A DNA stretch of 64,000 nucleotides, taken from Bog-756 sp963812525 (GTDB taxonomy: Bacteria; Actinomycetota; Acidimicrobiia; Acidimicrobiales; RAAP-2). This document shows, piece by piece, positions 25,557 to 34,680 of this stretch. The translations under genes were made by a program, and so were the position numbers. The notes beneath the pieces are model-generated. The model saw only the letters and a list, made by a program, of their open reading frames with translations. It was not told where the DNA came from and did not search any database. How positions within the stretch are numbered: the stretch's first letter is position 1; every line of letters begins with the position of its first letter. The stretch covers positions 248,001 through 312,000 of the forward strand of contig CAWEVL010000010.1 in the NCBI GenBank assembly GCA_963812525.1, given 5' to 3'.

Positions 25557-26762
25557 ATGGCAGCTGACGACCTGTGGATCCTGGGCATCCACATGACCAA
25601 GTTCGGCAAGCACCCCGAGCTGGACCTGATCGACCTGGCCTCCGAGGCGGTCATGGGTGCCCTGGCCGACGGCGGCGTCGAGATGGGGGACATGGGTGTC
25701 ATCGGGGCCGGCAGCCTGATGCACGCCAACGCCGGCATGGGCCAGCAGCTCCAGAAGCAGCTGGGCCAGACCGGCATCCCGGTGTTCAACGTGGCCAACG
25801 CCTGCGCCACCGGCGCCACCGCACTGCGGGTGGCCATCATGGCCATCAAGGCCGGTGAAGCCGACATGGGCCTGGCCTTCGGGGTGGAGAAGCTCTCCGG
25901 GGCCGGCCTCCTGTCCGGCGGCAGCCGGGGTGGCGACTCCGACACGTGGACGCCCCATGGCCGCTACGGGGCCGTGGCCCCGGTCGACGGCCGCATCGGA
26001 ACCGAGATCATGCCGGGCGTCTTCGCCCAGATCGGCATGGAGTACGGCCACAAGTACGGGGGCACCAGCTTCGAGCTGTTCGCCAAGATCGCCGAGAAGA
26101 ACCACTCCCACTCGACCCTCAACCCCCTGGCCGCCTACACCAAGAAGATGTCCCTCGAGCAGATCATGGGTGACGTCATGATCGCCTACCCCAACACCCG
26201 GCCCATGTGCTCGGCCAACTGCGACGGGGCGGCGGCGGCCGTGGTGGTCAGCGGCAAGAAGCTCAAGACCCTCTCCCTCGAGCAGCAGAGGCGGGCGGTG
26301 AAGATATCGGCCAGCGTCCTCACCACCGACCCGTGGGAGGAGGCGTGCCAGATCCTCCCCGATGTCAACACCCTGACCCGCAATGCCGCCACCCAGGCCT
26401 ACGAGCAGGCCGGCGTGGGGCCTGCCGACCTCGACCTGGTCGAGCTGCACGACTGCTTCGCCACCGCCGAGCTGGTCCACTACGACAACCTCATGCTCTG
26501 TGAGCAGGGCGGCGCGGTGGACTTCTTCAACTCCGGGGCCACCTGGCGGGACGGGACCACCCCGGTCAATGTCTCGGGAGGCCTCGAGTCCAAGGGCCAT
26601 CCCATCGCCGCCACCGGGATCGCCAATGTCTGGGAGGTGGCCACCCACCTTCGGGGCGAGGCCGGCGGTCGTCAGATCGAGGGGGCCAAGGTCGGCCTGA
26701 CCCACGTCATCGGCCTGGGCTCGGCCTGCGGGGTCCACATCCTCGAGAAGTCGGCGGCCTGA
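25557..26762 (+). CDS. thiolase family protein (SCP2/lipid-transfer type)
   Basis: This 401-aa protein of the thiolase fold has nucleophile Cys83 in NVANACATGATAL. LVELHDCFATAEL and the catalytic His in GGLESKGHPIAATG are characteristic of SCP2-type thiolases. These lack one of the classical biosynthetic loops and usually work with a DUF35 partner, as encoded just upstream. The expected role is CoA-dependent cleavage or condensation of beta-ketoacyl-CoAs, perhaps for branched or steroid-like side chains. The start is supported by GAGAGAGG upstream. Confidence 0.85.
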   Translation: MAADDLWILGIHMTKFGKHPELDLIDLASEAVMGALADGGVEMGDMGVIGAGSLMHANAGMGQQLQKQLGQTGIPVFNVANACATGATALRVAIMAIKAGEADMGLAFGVEKLSGAGLLSGGSRGGDSDTWTPHGRYGAVAPVDGRIGTEIMPGVFAQIGMEYGHKYGGTSFELFAKIAEKNHSHSTLNPLAAYTKKMSLEQIMGDVMIAYPNTRPMCSANCDGAAAAVVVSGKKLKTLSLEQQRRAVKISASVLTTDPWEEACQILPDVNTLTRNAATQAYEQAGVGPADLDLVELHDCFATAELVHYDNLMLCEQGGAVDFFNSGATWRDGTTPVNVSGGLESKGHPIAATGIANVWEVATHLRGEAGGRQIEGAKVGLTHVIGLGSACGVHILEKSAA

Positions 26763-26780
26763 CCGACCGGGAGGGCGGGC

Positions 26781-27722
26781 TCACCCCTCGGGGTCGAGGG
26801 CGGCGTACCGGACGCCGGTGAGTTCCTCGGAGACCTCCCACAGGCGCTGCGCGGCGGCGGGGTCCCGGGCCGCCTTGACGAAGGACACCGGCTTCGGACT
26901 GCCCCGCATGGCCAGGAAGCCGTCCGGCCCGAAGTACTGGCCTCCCGACACGCCCGGCGCGGTGGCGGCGTACAGGCTGGGCCGTGCGCCCCCGGCCGCC
27001 GACTGGCCGAGGATCGAGTTCCCGAGGTCGGTGAGCCGCTCCATCAGCGCCGAGCCGCTCATCTGCGGCCCGACCGACTGCAGGTTGGTGGCGGCGTACC
27101 CCGGATGGGCGGCCACGCTGACCGGCCCGGCCCCGGACCGGGTGGCCCGGCGGTCCAGCTCCAGGGTGAACAGCTGGTTGGCCAGCTTGGCCTGCGAGTA
27201 GGCCGACCACTTGCCGTACCTGCGGGTGCCCTGGAGGTCGTCGAAGCGCATGCGGCCCATCTGGGCGGCCGAGCTGCTGACCGTCACCACCCGGGAGCCG
27301 GGCCGGGCCCGGAGGGCGTCGAGCAACAGCCCGGTGAGGGCGAAGTGGCCGAGGTGGTTGGTCCCCAACTGCATCTCGAAGCCGTCGGACGTCTCCCGGC
27401 GGGGGATGGCCATGACCCCGGCGTTGTTGAGCAGGACGTCCAGACCGTCGTGCGTGTCGCAGAAGCCGGCGGCGAAGGCCCGGACCGAGGTCAGGTCGGC
27501 CAGGTCCAACGGGGCCAGGGACACCGTGGCGCCGGGGACGGACCGGGTGATGCGGTCGAGGGCATCGGCCCCTTTGGCCGGGTCCCGGCAGGCCAGGACC
27601 ACGGCGGCGCCCGCCCGGGCCAGGGCCAGGGACGACTCGTAGCCGAGGCCGCTGTTGGCGCCGGTCACCACCACCGTGCGCCCGGAGAGGTCGGGAATGA
27701 GGTCGGCGGTCCACGGAGGCAT
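26781..27722 (-). CDS. short-chain dehydrogenase (retinol dehydrogenase-like SDR)
   Basis: This 313-aa classical SDR has the cofactor motif TGANSGLG (residues 20-27), LNNAG at 98-102, catalytic Ser near 149-151 and Tyr175/Lys179 (YSQAK). Length and motifs resemble WWOX/retinol-dehydrogenase-type SDRs, which reduce carbonyls with NADP(H). The substrate is unknown. It is convergent with the thiolase (18 bases apart) and divergent from the aldo/keto reductase. Confidence 0.87.
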   Translation of the reverse strand: MPPWTADLIPDLSGRTVVVTGANSGLGYESSLALARAGAAVVLACRDPAKGADALDRITRSVPGATVSLAPLDLADLTSVRAFAAGFCDTHDGLDVLLNNAGVMAIPRRETSDGFEMQLGTNHLGHFALTGLLLDALRARPGSRVVTVSSSAAQMGRMRFDDLQGTRRYGKWSAYSQAKLANQLFTLELDRRATRSGAGPVSVAAHPGYAATNLQSVGPQMSGSALMERLTDLGNSILGQSAAGGARPSLYAATAPGVSGGQYFGPDGFLAMRGSPKPVSFVKAARDPAAAQRLWEVSEELTGVRYAALDPEG

Positions 27723-27780
27723 GCCCGCACCCTACGCGGACGGGCGGGACGGCCGGGCGGCGGTGATCTACCGTGACGCC

Positions 27781-28773
27781 ATGACCTACCGGGCCGCCGA
27801 CGACCGCTACGAGTCCATGGAGTACCGCCGGTGCGGTCGGAGCGGGATCCAACTTCCCCTGGTCTCTCTCGGGGTGTGGCACAACTTCGGGGACGCCCGG
27901 CCGGCCGACGAGATCGAGGCCCTGCTGACCCGGGCCTTCGACCTCGGGATCACCCACTTCGACCTGGCCAACAACTACGGGCCGCCCTACGGCTCGGCCG
28001 AGACCAACGTGGGCAACGTGCTCCGCGGCGCCCTCGCCCCGTACCGCGACGAGCTGATCCTGTCCACCAAGGCCGGATGGGACATGTGGCCCGGTCCCTA
28101 CGGTGACGGGGGCTCGCGCAAGTACCTGTTGGCCAGCCTGGACGCCAGCCTCAGGCGGATGGGCGTGGACTACGTGGACATCTTCTACTCCCACCGCTAC
28201 GACCGCGAGACCCCGCTGGAGGAGACCATGGGGGCCCTCGACACCGCGGTGCGCCAGGGCAAGGCCCTCTACGCCGGCATCTCGTCCTACCCCCCGGACC
28301 AGACCGTCGAGGCGGCCGGCATCCTGGCCCGCCTGGGCACCCCGCTGCTCATCCACCAGCCGCCCTACTCCATGGTCAACCGGTGGATCGAGCACGGTCT
28401 GCTGGACACCTTCGGCCGACTGGAGGTGGGGTGCATCGTCTTCTCCCCGCTGGCCCAGGGGCTGCTGACCGACCGCTATCTCGACGGCATCCCCGAGGGG
28501 TCGCGGGCCAGCCGGCCGGCCAGCAGCCTCGACCCCGCCTTCGTGACCGACGAACTGAGGGAACGGGTGCGGTCGCTCGACGAGATCGCCCGGGGACGGG
28601 GCCAGTCCCTGGCCCAGATGGCCCTGGCCTGGACGGTCCGGGATCCCCGGGTGACCTCCACCCTCATCGGACCCAGCAGCCTCGGACAGTTGGAGCAGAA
28701 CGTGGCCATCCTGGATGCCCCGGCCTTCTCCGTCGAGGAGCTGGCCGCCATCGAGGCCGTCCTGGCCGGCTGA
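27781..28773 (+). CDS. aldo/keto reductase (YghZ/AKR14-like)
   Basis: This 330-aa TIM-barrel NADPH reductase shows FDLANNYGPPYGSAE (catalytic Asp and Tyr), LILSTKAGW (Lys) and DIFYSHRYD (His). C-terminal LIGPSSLGQLEQNV binds the cofactor phosphate. The sequence resembles L-glyceraldehyde-3-phosphate reductase of the AKR14 group. It may detoxify reactive aldehydes such as methylglyoxal. ATG 27781 is where homology starts. Its 3' end is overlapped by the antisense tail of the flavin monooxygenase. Confidence 0.87.
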   Translation: MTYRAADDRYESMEYRRCGRSGIQLPLVSLGVWHNFGDARPADEIEALLTRAFDLGITHFDLANNYGPPYGSAETNVGNVLRGALAPYRDELILSTKAGWDMWPGPYGDGGSRKYLLASLDASLRRMGVDYVDIFYSHRYDRETPLEETMGALDTAVRQGKALYAGISSYPPDQTVEAAGILARLGTPLLIHQPPYSMVNRWIEHGLLDTFGRLEVGCIVFSPLAQGLLTDRYLDGIPEGSRASRPASSLDPAFVTDELRERVRSLDEIARGRGQSLAQMALAWTVRDPRVTSTLIGPSSLGQLEQNVAILDAPAFSVEELAAIEAVLAG

Positions 28774-30254
28774 CCCGGCGCCCGCCCCTCGAGCGCGGCG
28801 AGCGGACGGCCCGGCGCAGCCGGTACCGCCAGATCGGGAACAGGCGGGTGCGGAGCCAGTACCGGCCGCCGCTGTAGGGCAACTGGGTGACCACCTTGCC
28901 CGACGGCGCCCGGAAGTAGTTGGTGCAGCCGGCCAGCCACACGGTCCCGGCCATGGCCCCCTGGATCCGACGGTTGTACCTGTCCATGACCCCGCGGCGC
29001 ACGTCCACCGCCCCGATGCCCGAACCGGCGCATGGCCGACAGGGCGCGCATCACATAGTGGCTCTGGGCCTCGTGGAAGAAGAGGATGGAGTTCACCCCG
29101 TTGGTGTTGGGGCCGTAGAGCATGAAGAAATTGGGGAAGCCGGCCACCGAGAGGCCCAGATACGCCTCGGCCCCGTCCCGCCATCCGTCGTGCAGTCGCT
29201 TCCCGTTCTCGCCGACGACCTCCACAGTGGACAGGAACTCATTGGCCCGGAACCCGGTCCCGTAGACGATGGTGTCGACCGAGTGGTGCTCGCCGTCGGC
29301 GGTGACCACACCGGACTCGGTGATCTCGGTGACGGGCTCGGTGACCAGCCGTACGTTGTCCCGGGTCAGGGCCGGGAACCAGTGCCGGGAGATCAGCGGC
29401 CGCTTGCACCCCACCGGATAGTCGGGGGTGAGTGCCTCCCGCAGGTCGGGGTCCTCCACCTTGCGGGCCAGATACGAGCGGGCCAGCTCGGTCTGCATCG
29501 TCGTCAGCTCCGAGTCGACCCGGGCATTGGCCCGCTGGTAGGTCAGCCAGATCTGCCAGCGGTGCCGGCGGGCGGCCAGGGGCACCCGGGCGAACCGTCG
29601 CTGCTGGTCGGGTGTGAACGGCTCGTCGAACCGGGGGGTGATCCAGATCGGGCTCCGTTGGAACACGGTGAGGTGCTCGACCTCGGGGGCGATGGCCGGG
29701 ACGTACTGGATGGCGCTGGCCCCGGTTCCGATGGATGCCACCCGCTCCCCGCCCACCGACTTCGAGTGGTCCCACCGGGAGGAGTGGAAGGCCCGACCGG
29801 CGAACCGCTCGGCACCGGGGATCTCGGGCACGTGGGGGACGTTGAGCATGCCGAGCCCACTGACCAGTACCGCGGCGGTGAACGTCTCCCCCGAGCGGGC
29901 GGTCAGGATCCACTGCTGGGAGGGTGCGTCCCACCGGGCCTCGTCGATCCGGGTGCCCGTCCGCACGTGGGGACGGAGGCCGTACCGGTCGGTGCACCGC
30001 TCCAGATAGGCCAGGATCTCCGGTTGGGTGGCGTAGGTGCGGCTCCACCACGGGTTGGGCTCGAACGAGAACGAGTAGAGGTGGGAAGGGACGTCGCACG
30101 CCGCCCCCGGGTAGGTGTTGTCCCGCCAGGTCCCGCCCACCCCGTCGGACTGCTCGTAGAGGGTGAACGGGTAGCCGGCCCGCTGGAGCCGGATGCCCAT
30201 GGCGATTCCCCCGGCGCCGGCGCCGAGGACGGCCACGGTCGGCTTCGGCCTCAT
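28664..30254 (-). pseudogene. Baeyer-Villiger/flavin monooxygenase with a one-base frameshift
   Basis: From ATG 30254 the frame encodes a flavin monooxygenase: VLGAGAGGIAMG (FAD Rossmann, residues 9-20), GGTWRDNTYPGAACDVPSHLYS, the BVMO fingerprint FAGRAFHSSRWD, and a second nucleotide motif SIGTGASA. After MRALSAMRRFG the frame turns to Gly/Arg/Pro-rich nonsense. The -1 frame then carries the expected end (IGAVDVRRGVMDRYNRRIQ, AGCTNYFRAPSGKVV, GGRYWLRTRLFPIWRYRLR) to a stop at 28664. One extra base in GGG (plus-strand CCC, 29019-29021) explains it. Repaired length is 529 aa, normal for the family. It follows the VOC gene with an ATGA overlap. Confidence 0.82.
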
Positions 30255-30703
30255 CGGGGGGCGAGCCGCCCGAGGTTGGCCGAGGCCCCGGAGTCCACCA
30301 GCTCCACCAGCGTCCCGTCGGGATCCCGCACGGTGGCCATGGCCACCCCCGACACCTCGACCTGCCTCGGTGTCCCGGCCAGACCCAGTCCGGCCAGCCG
30401 GTCCAGCGCCGCCGTCACGTCGGTGAAGACCGACAGCAGCAGGAACCCCGACCGGGGGGGCGCGGCGTCGGGGGGACCGGGCAGCGTCCCGAGGTCCACC
30501 AGCTCCACGACGCCGGCGTCGGGCGCGGCCGGATCACCCAGGAACACCGCCCGCAGCGAGTCGGTCGGCCCCTCCAGCAGCGTCGGCCAGTCGCCCCGGA
30601 ACCGCTGGTCCATGAGGACGGCGAAGCCCAGGCCGTCACGCCAGAACCGGAGGCTCTTCTCCATGTCCCGCACGCAGATGGCCGAATGGTGCACCACAGT
30701 CAC
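30251..30703 (-). CDS. glyoxalase/VOC superfamily protein
   Basis: This 150-aa protein has two beta-alpha-beta-beta-beta modules: HHSAICVRDMEKSLRFWRDGLGF at the start and MATVRDPDGTLVELVDSG near the end. His6 and Glu near the C-terminus are plausible metal ligands of the VOC fold. The substrate is unknown; members act as dioxygenases, isomerases or resistance proteins. It is the first gene of the operon with the flavin monooxygenase and lies divergent to a TetR gene. Confidence 0.82.
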   Translation of the reverse strand: MTVVHHSAICVRDMEKSLRFWRDGLGFAVLMDQRFRGDWPTLLEGPTDSLRAVFLGDPAAPDAGVVELVDLGTLPGPPDAAPPRSGFLLLSVFTDVTAALDRLAGLGLAGTPRQVEVSGVAMATVRDPDGTLVELVDSGASANLGRLAPR

Positions 30704-30753
30704 GGTTCCACCCCCTGGTCCGGCCGGGCCCGAGCCGACCGCTCTTGTTCGGT

Positions 30754-30771
30754 GAGTTTATACTCTGAGTA
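30754..30771. promoter_or_regulatory. TetR-type operator between VOC/FMO operon and TetR gene
   Basis: GAGTTTATACTC (30754-30765) and the overlapping dyad TACTC-T-GAGTA (30761-30771) form an AT-rich palindromic patch in an otherwise GC-rich spacer. TATACT (30759-30764) is a good -10 box for the TetR gene, and TATAAA on the other strand could serve the VOC gene. One repressor could therefore shut off both directions. Confidence 0.5.
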
Positions 30772-30835
30772 CAACCCCGGCGCCCCGGACCGACCAGGTC
30801 CGGCGCGGCGCCGGCGACCGGGAGGAGACCCCGAG

Positions 30836-31414
30836 GTGCGCACACTGCCCCCCGCCATGGTCCAGAAGGTCCTGGCCGCCGCCGACCTGTTCGCCGAGCA
30901 CGGCCTCGACGCCACCAAGATGGAGGACATCGCCGTCGCCACCGGCGTGCCCAAGGCCACGCTCTACTACTACTTCGAGGGCAAGGAGGAGATCCTCACC
31001 TTTCTGTTCACCGAGATCCTGGACGAGGTGGCCGCGGCCATCACCGGTGCCGTGGCCGCACCGGGGTCGGCGTCCGACCGCCTGGCCGCGGCGATCCTCG
31101 CCCACCTCCGGGTCTTCGAACGCTTCCCCATGGCCAGCCGGGCCCTCCAGTTCGACCTGGGCCGGGCCGCCCGGGTACCCCTCATCGCCCGTCGGGTCGA
31201 CGCCGCCTTCGTCCAGCCGGTGCATGCCCTGCTGCTCGAAGGGGCGTCCGACGGGACCCTGCGCCCTGTCGGCCACCCCCGGTTGGCCGCACTCGGCATC
31301 CTCGGGGCGGTGACCACCATCGGCATCAACGCGCTGACCATCCGGCCCGGCCACCGGGCCGAGGAGGTGGCCACCGAGGTGGTGGCCCTGGTGCTGTCGG
31401 GGGTGGCGGCGTGA
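30836..31414 (+). CDS. TetR family transcriptional regulator
   Basis: This 192-aa regulator has an N-terminal HTH (AADLFAEHGLDATKMEDIAVATGVPKATLYYYFEGKEEIL, about residues 14-52) and an all-helical ligand domain. GTG 30836 is preceded by GGGAGGAG at good spacing. An ATG seven codons later is the alternative. It is divergent from the VOC/flavin monooxygenase operon and overlaps the next SDR gene by GTGA. It probably controls both in response to the monooxygenase substrate. Confidence 0.87.
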   Translation: MRTLPPAMVQKVLAAADLFAEHGLDATKMEDIAVATGVPKATLYYYFEGKEEILTFLFTEILDEVAAAITGAVAAPGSASDRLAAAILAHLRVFERFPMASRALQFDLGRAARVPLIARRVDAAFVQPVHALLLEGASDGTLRPVGHPRLAALGILGAVTTIGINALTIRPGHRAEEVATEVVALVLSGVAA

Positions 31415-32142
31415 GCGGCACCGGACCCACCGGTCCCGCCGTGGTCGTCGGCGGCGGTTCGGGCATCGGGGCCGCCGTGGCCGACCGGTACCGCTCGGCC
31501 CGGGTGGACGTGGTGGTGTGGGACCGGGCGCCGGGCAGCGACATCGTCTGTGACATCTCCGATCCCGACCAGGTCGACGCCGCCGCCCGCACCACCCTCG
31601 ACCGGGTCGGTGTGCCGGCCGAGGTGACCGTCACAGCCGGCATCGGGCACAGCGGCCTGCTCATGGACGTCGACCCCTCGGCGTGGGACCGGGTCGTGGG
31701 GGTCAACGCCAAGGGGGTGTGGCTGGCCATGCGGTCGCTGGCCGGTGAGATGGCCCGGGCCGGCGGCGGGTCCATGGTGGCCACCAGCAGCGTGAGCGGG
31801 CAGTTGGTCGACCGCACCATGGGGCTCTACTGCGCCTCCAAGGCCGCGCTGGACATGGTGGTCAGGGTGGCCGCCGTCGAGTGGGCTCCGGCCGTCCGCG
31901 TCAACGCCGTCGCTCCCGGGGTGACCGAGACCCCGATGCTGGGCCGGGCCCCCCGGGACGGGTCGTGGCTGACCGGGGTGGCCCACCGGACCGCCCTCGG
32001 CCGGCTGGGCCGGCCCGACGACATCGCCGAGACCGTGCTCGCCGTGCATGGGATGCACTGGGTCACCGGGGCCATCATCGAGTGCGACGGTGGACTGGCG
32101 CTGCACAGCCCCATCGACCCCACCGGAGGCCCTCACCGCTGA
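31411..32142 (+). CDS. SDR family oxidoreductase
   Basis: This 243-aa classical SDR has a cofactor loop VGGGSGIG (a Gly replaces the usual Thr), catalytic Ser in SSVSGQ, and Tyr/Lys in YCASK. The C-terminal block NAVAPGVTETPML and VTGAIIECDGG is typical of 3-oxoacyl-reductase-like SDRs. It starts GTG inside the TetR stop codon (GTGA), so it belongs to the same regulatory unit as the flavin monooxygenase. It may supply or remove the ketone or alcohol partner of that reaction. Confidence 0.86.
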   Translation: MSGTGPTGPAVVVGGGSGIGAAVADRYRSARVDVVVWDRAPGSDIVCDISDPDQVDAAARTTLDRVGVPAEVTVTAGIGHSGLLMDVDPSAWDRVVGVNAKGVWLAMRSLAGEMARAGGGSMVATSSVSGQLVDRTMGLYCASKAALDMVVRVAAVEWAPAVRVNAVAPGVTETPMLGRAPRDGSWLTGVAHRTALGRLGRPDDIAETVLAVHGMHWVTGAIIECDGGLALHSPIDPTGGPHR

Positions 32143-32163
32143 CCATCGGACCGGGCCGCTCCC

Positions 32164-34211
32164 CTACGAGGCGGCCCCGGTGGTCGGTGGCACCGGGATG
32201 CCGCGGTAGCCCGCCGGCGGCTGGTCGTCCGGACAGGACCCCGGCGGATCGTTGTAGCGGGGATCGGTCGTCCAGGCCCCGAACTCCCATCCCGGCGTCA
32301 GGGGACCGAGCCCGATCAGCGGGGTGAGCTCCTGGGTCACCAGGGCCCCGAACTGGGCGGCGCCGTAGGGGCACAGGTGGGTGTTGTCGAGCTTGCGGGC
32401 CCGGACCCAGGTGTGCTCGGGGGTCCGCATCCAGGTCACGAACCTCCCGTCCGGCGCGAACAGCTGCTGGTTGGTCAGGTAGAGGGCGCGCCCGGGGAAG
32501 GCGGCGGCGGCCTGCCGGGCTGCGTCGTTCCACGCCATGGTGAGGGCGGTCCGCGTCCGCCACTCCTGCTCCCGGGCGGCGGCGTCGGTGATGGAGTCGA
32601 CGGGGCCGGACTGGGGGAACTGGAGGAGGACCACCAGCCCCACGCCGTCGGGCGGGGCCAGCAGGCTGGACACGAAGTGCTCCAGCTCGGCCCGGTAGGC
32701 CGCCGGGTCGGCCTGGGCCGCCTGGTCGTCCCACGACCAGGTGCCGATGGCGATCTGCAGCCGGTTCTGGGCCAGGGTCTGGGCCACCTCGCCGGGCCAG
32801 GTCTGGTCCGTGGTCAGCCCGAACCCCGGAATGGACGAGTCGACGGCGACCGACACGTCCCCGGTGGCCTGCAGCGCGGCGGTGATCCCGAGGGAGCTGT
32901 CCACCATCACGCTGTCGCCGAAGATCCAGGCCCGGTAGGGCTGGCCCGGCGCGGCCGGGGGCAGGGTGGGGCGGGCCTGGGGCACGGTGGCCGCGGTCGG
33001 CAGGGGAACGCTGGCCACCCGGCCGGTGGTGGCCTGGGGGGGACCGACCGTCCCTACCACGATGGCCACCGCGGTCACGACGATGCCGGCGGCGGCGAAC
33101 CCCACCGTCGGGACCCGGAGACGGCGGTGCAGCCCCCCCCAGTCGACCCGGCGGAGCGGTCGTTCGACGAGGTAGTAGCTGGCGCACGCCAGCGCCACCA
33201 TCGACCCGAGGCGGGCGACCAGTAGCGGCCACCCGGACCAGCCGACGGTGGCCGGGGTCATGAGCACGATCACCGGCCAGTGCCAGAGGTAGAGGCTGTA
33301 GGAGATGAGCCCCACCCAACCGATCGGGCCGAGGCCCAGCCCCCGGGCCACCACGCCACGGGGCGCCCGGGAGCTGCCCACGACCACCACGGTGGCGCAG
33401 GCGGCGATGGCCACCAGTCCTCCGTCCCAGATCCACGCCGGTGGGCCGCCGGCCACGGACACCCCGACGGCCAGCCCGACCAGGGCGAGGGCGGTCAGCA
33501 CCGACCAGCCGCGTCGGTGCTCGGTGCCGCCCTCCTGCCCGGGAGGCCACAGCATGGCCGCCGCCCCACCCATCAGGAGCTCCCAGGCCCGGGTGTCGGT
33601 GCCCAGGTAGGCCCGGTCGGGCCCGAACCAGTGGGCGGCCGCTCCCATCCACACCGCCGAGGCCACTCCGAGCACCACGGTGGTCCCGAGCAGGGTCCGG
33701 CCGGCCCGGCCCGGGGTCGGGCCCGGGTGGCGGCGGTGACGGCGACCAGGACCAACGGCCAGATCAGGTAGTACTGCTCCTCGATGGCCAGGGACCACAT
33801 CTGCTGGAGCGGGCTGACCGCCAGGTACTGGGCGAAGTAGTTGTGGCCGGCCACGATCTGCTGCCAGTTGGCCACATAGAACAGGGTGGCCAGGGCGGGT
33901 GCCCGCAGCTGGGCCGGCACCAGGCCGGGCCCGCCGGCCCAGGCGTAGACCGACAGCGCCACCAGCAGGACCAGCACCGCCGGGAGCAGGCGCCGGGCCC
34001 GGCGGCCCCAGAAGGCCACCAGGTTGCCGGGCGGGCGGTCGTTGGCCAGCAGGAGGCTGGTGATGAGGTAGCCGGACAGGACGAAGAAGACGTCCACACC
34101 GACCCAGCCCCCCCGGAGGTAGCCGAGGTGGTAGGCGACCACCGCGGAGATGGCGAGGGCGCGGACGCCGTCGAACTGGGGTACGTAGCGACGGAGGGCC
34201 AAGGACCACAC
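32164..34211 (-). pseudogene. acyltransferase-3/SGNH surface O-acyltransferase with a frameshift
   Basis: GTG 34211 opens a typical OafA/YrhL N-terminus (YVPQFDGVRALAISAVVAYHLG, VDVFFVLSGYLITSLL, MWSLAIEEQYYLIWPLVLV). The frame then degenerates after TAATRARPR. The second frame resumes at GRAGRTLLGTTVVLGVASAVW and carries the remaining membrane helices and a C-terminal SGNH domain (WIFGDSVMVDSSLG, LDNTHLCPYGAAQFG) to 32164. A single missing base in the GC run at about 33690-33735 accounts for the shift. The repaired product is 682 aa, with about ten helices plus an extracytoplasmic SGNH domain. The intact enzyme would transfer acyl groups to cell-surface glycans. Confidence 0.82.
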
Positions 34212-34266
34212 AGTCTCGCGCCACGGGGCCGCCCGACGTTGGCGGTCCCGCCTCGGCGGTCGTCGC

Positions 34267-34680
34267 TCAGCCCGGGTCGGGTGGGACCAGCTCGTCCAGG
34301 AGGGCCCGGACCCGTCGGTCGATCTCGTCGACGATGGGTCGGACCTCGTCCACCGGCAGCCCCGCCGGGTCGTCGAGCGACCAGTCGAGGTACCGCCGGC
34401 CCGGATGGTACGGGCAGGTGTCGCCGCAGCCCATGGTGACGATGACGTCGGCCGCCCGGGCGGCGGCGTCGGTGAGCGGCTTGGGGAACTCGAGCGACGC
34501 GTCGAGCCCGCGCTCTTCGAGGGCGGCCACCACCGACGGGTTGAGCCGGTCGCCGGGCTCCGACCCGGCCGACAGGACCTCCACGCGCCCGCGGGCGTGG
34601 TGGTCGAGCAGCACCCGGGCGGCCAGGCTCCGGCCGGCGTTGTGCACGCACAGGAAGAGGACCGTGGGACGGCCGGTCAT
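34267..34680 (-). CDS. arsC: arsenate reductase, low-molecular-weight PTP type
   Basis: This 137-aa protein has the CX5R loop LCVHNAGRS, which holds the nucleophilic Cys, and a second conserved Cys pair in TMGCGDTCPYHPG. DWSLDDPAG carries the Asp general acid. This matches actinobacterial ArsC proteins, which reduce arsenate to arsenite using thioredoxin or mycothiol/mycoredoxin. It starts inside the stop codon of the aquaporin-like gene (ATGA), so arsenite produced is matched to a channel. Confidence 0.9.
   Translation of the reverse strand: MTGRPTVLFLCVHNAGRSLAARVLLDHHARGRVEVLSAGSEPGDRLNPSVVAALEERGLDASLEFPKPLTDAAARAADVIVTMGCGDTCPYHPGRRYLDWSLDDPAGLPVDEVRPIVDEIDRRVRALLDELVPPDPG

Noticed and set aside
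26707..29184. An 825-codon open frame on the minus strand
   Set aside because: It crosses the SDR in another frame and opposes the aldo/keto reductase; its composition is low-complexity Arg/Gly/Pro. Only the SDR and the monooxygenase frames carry recognisable motifs.
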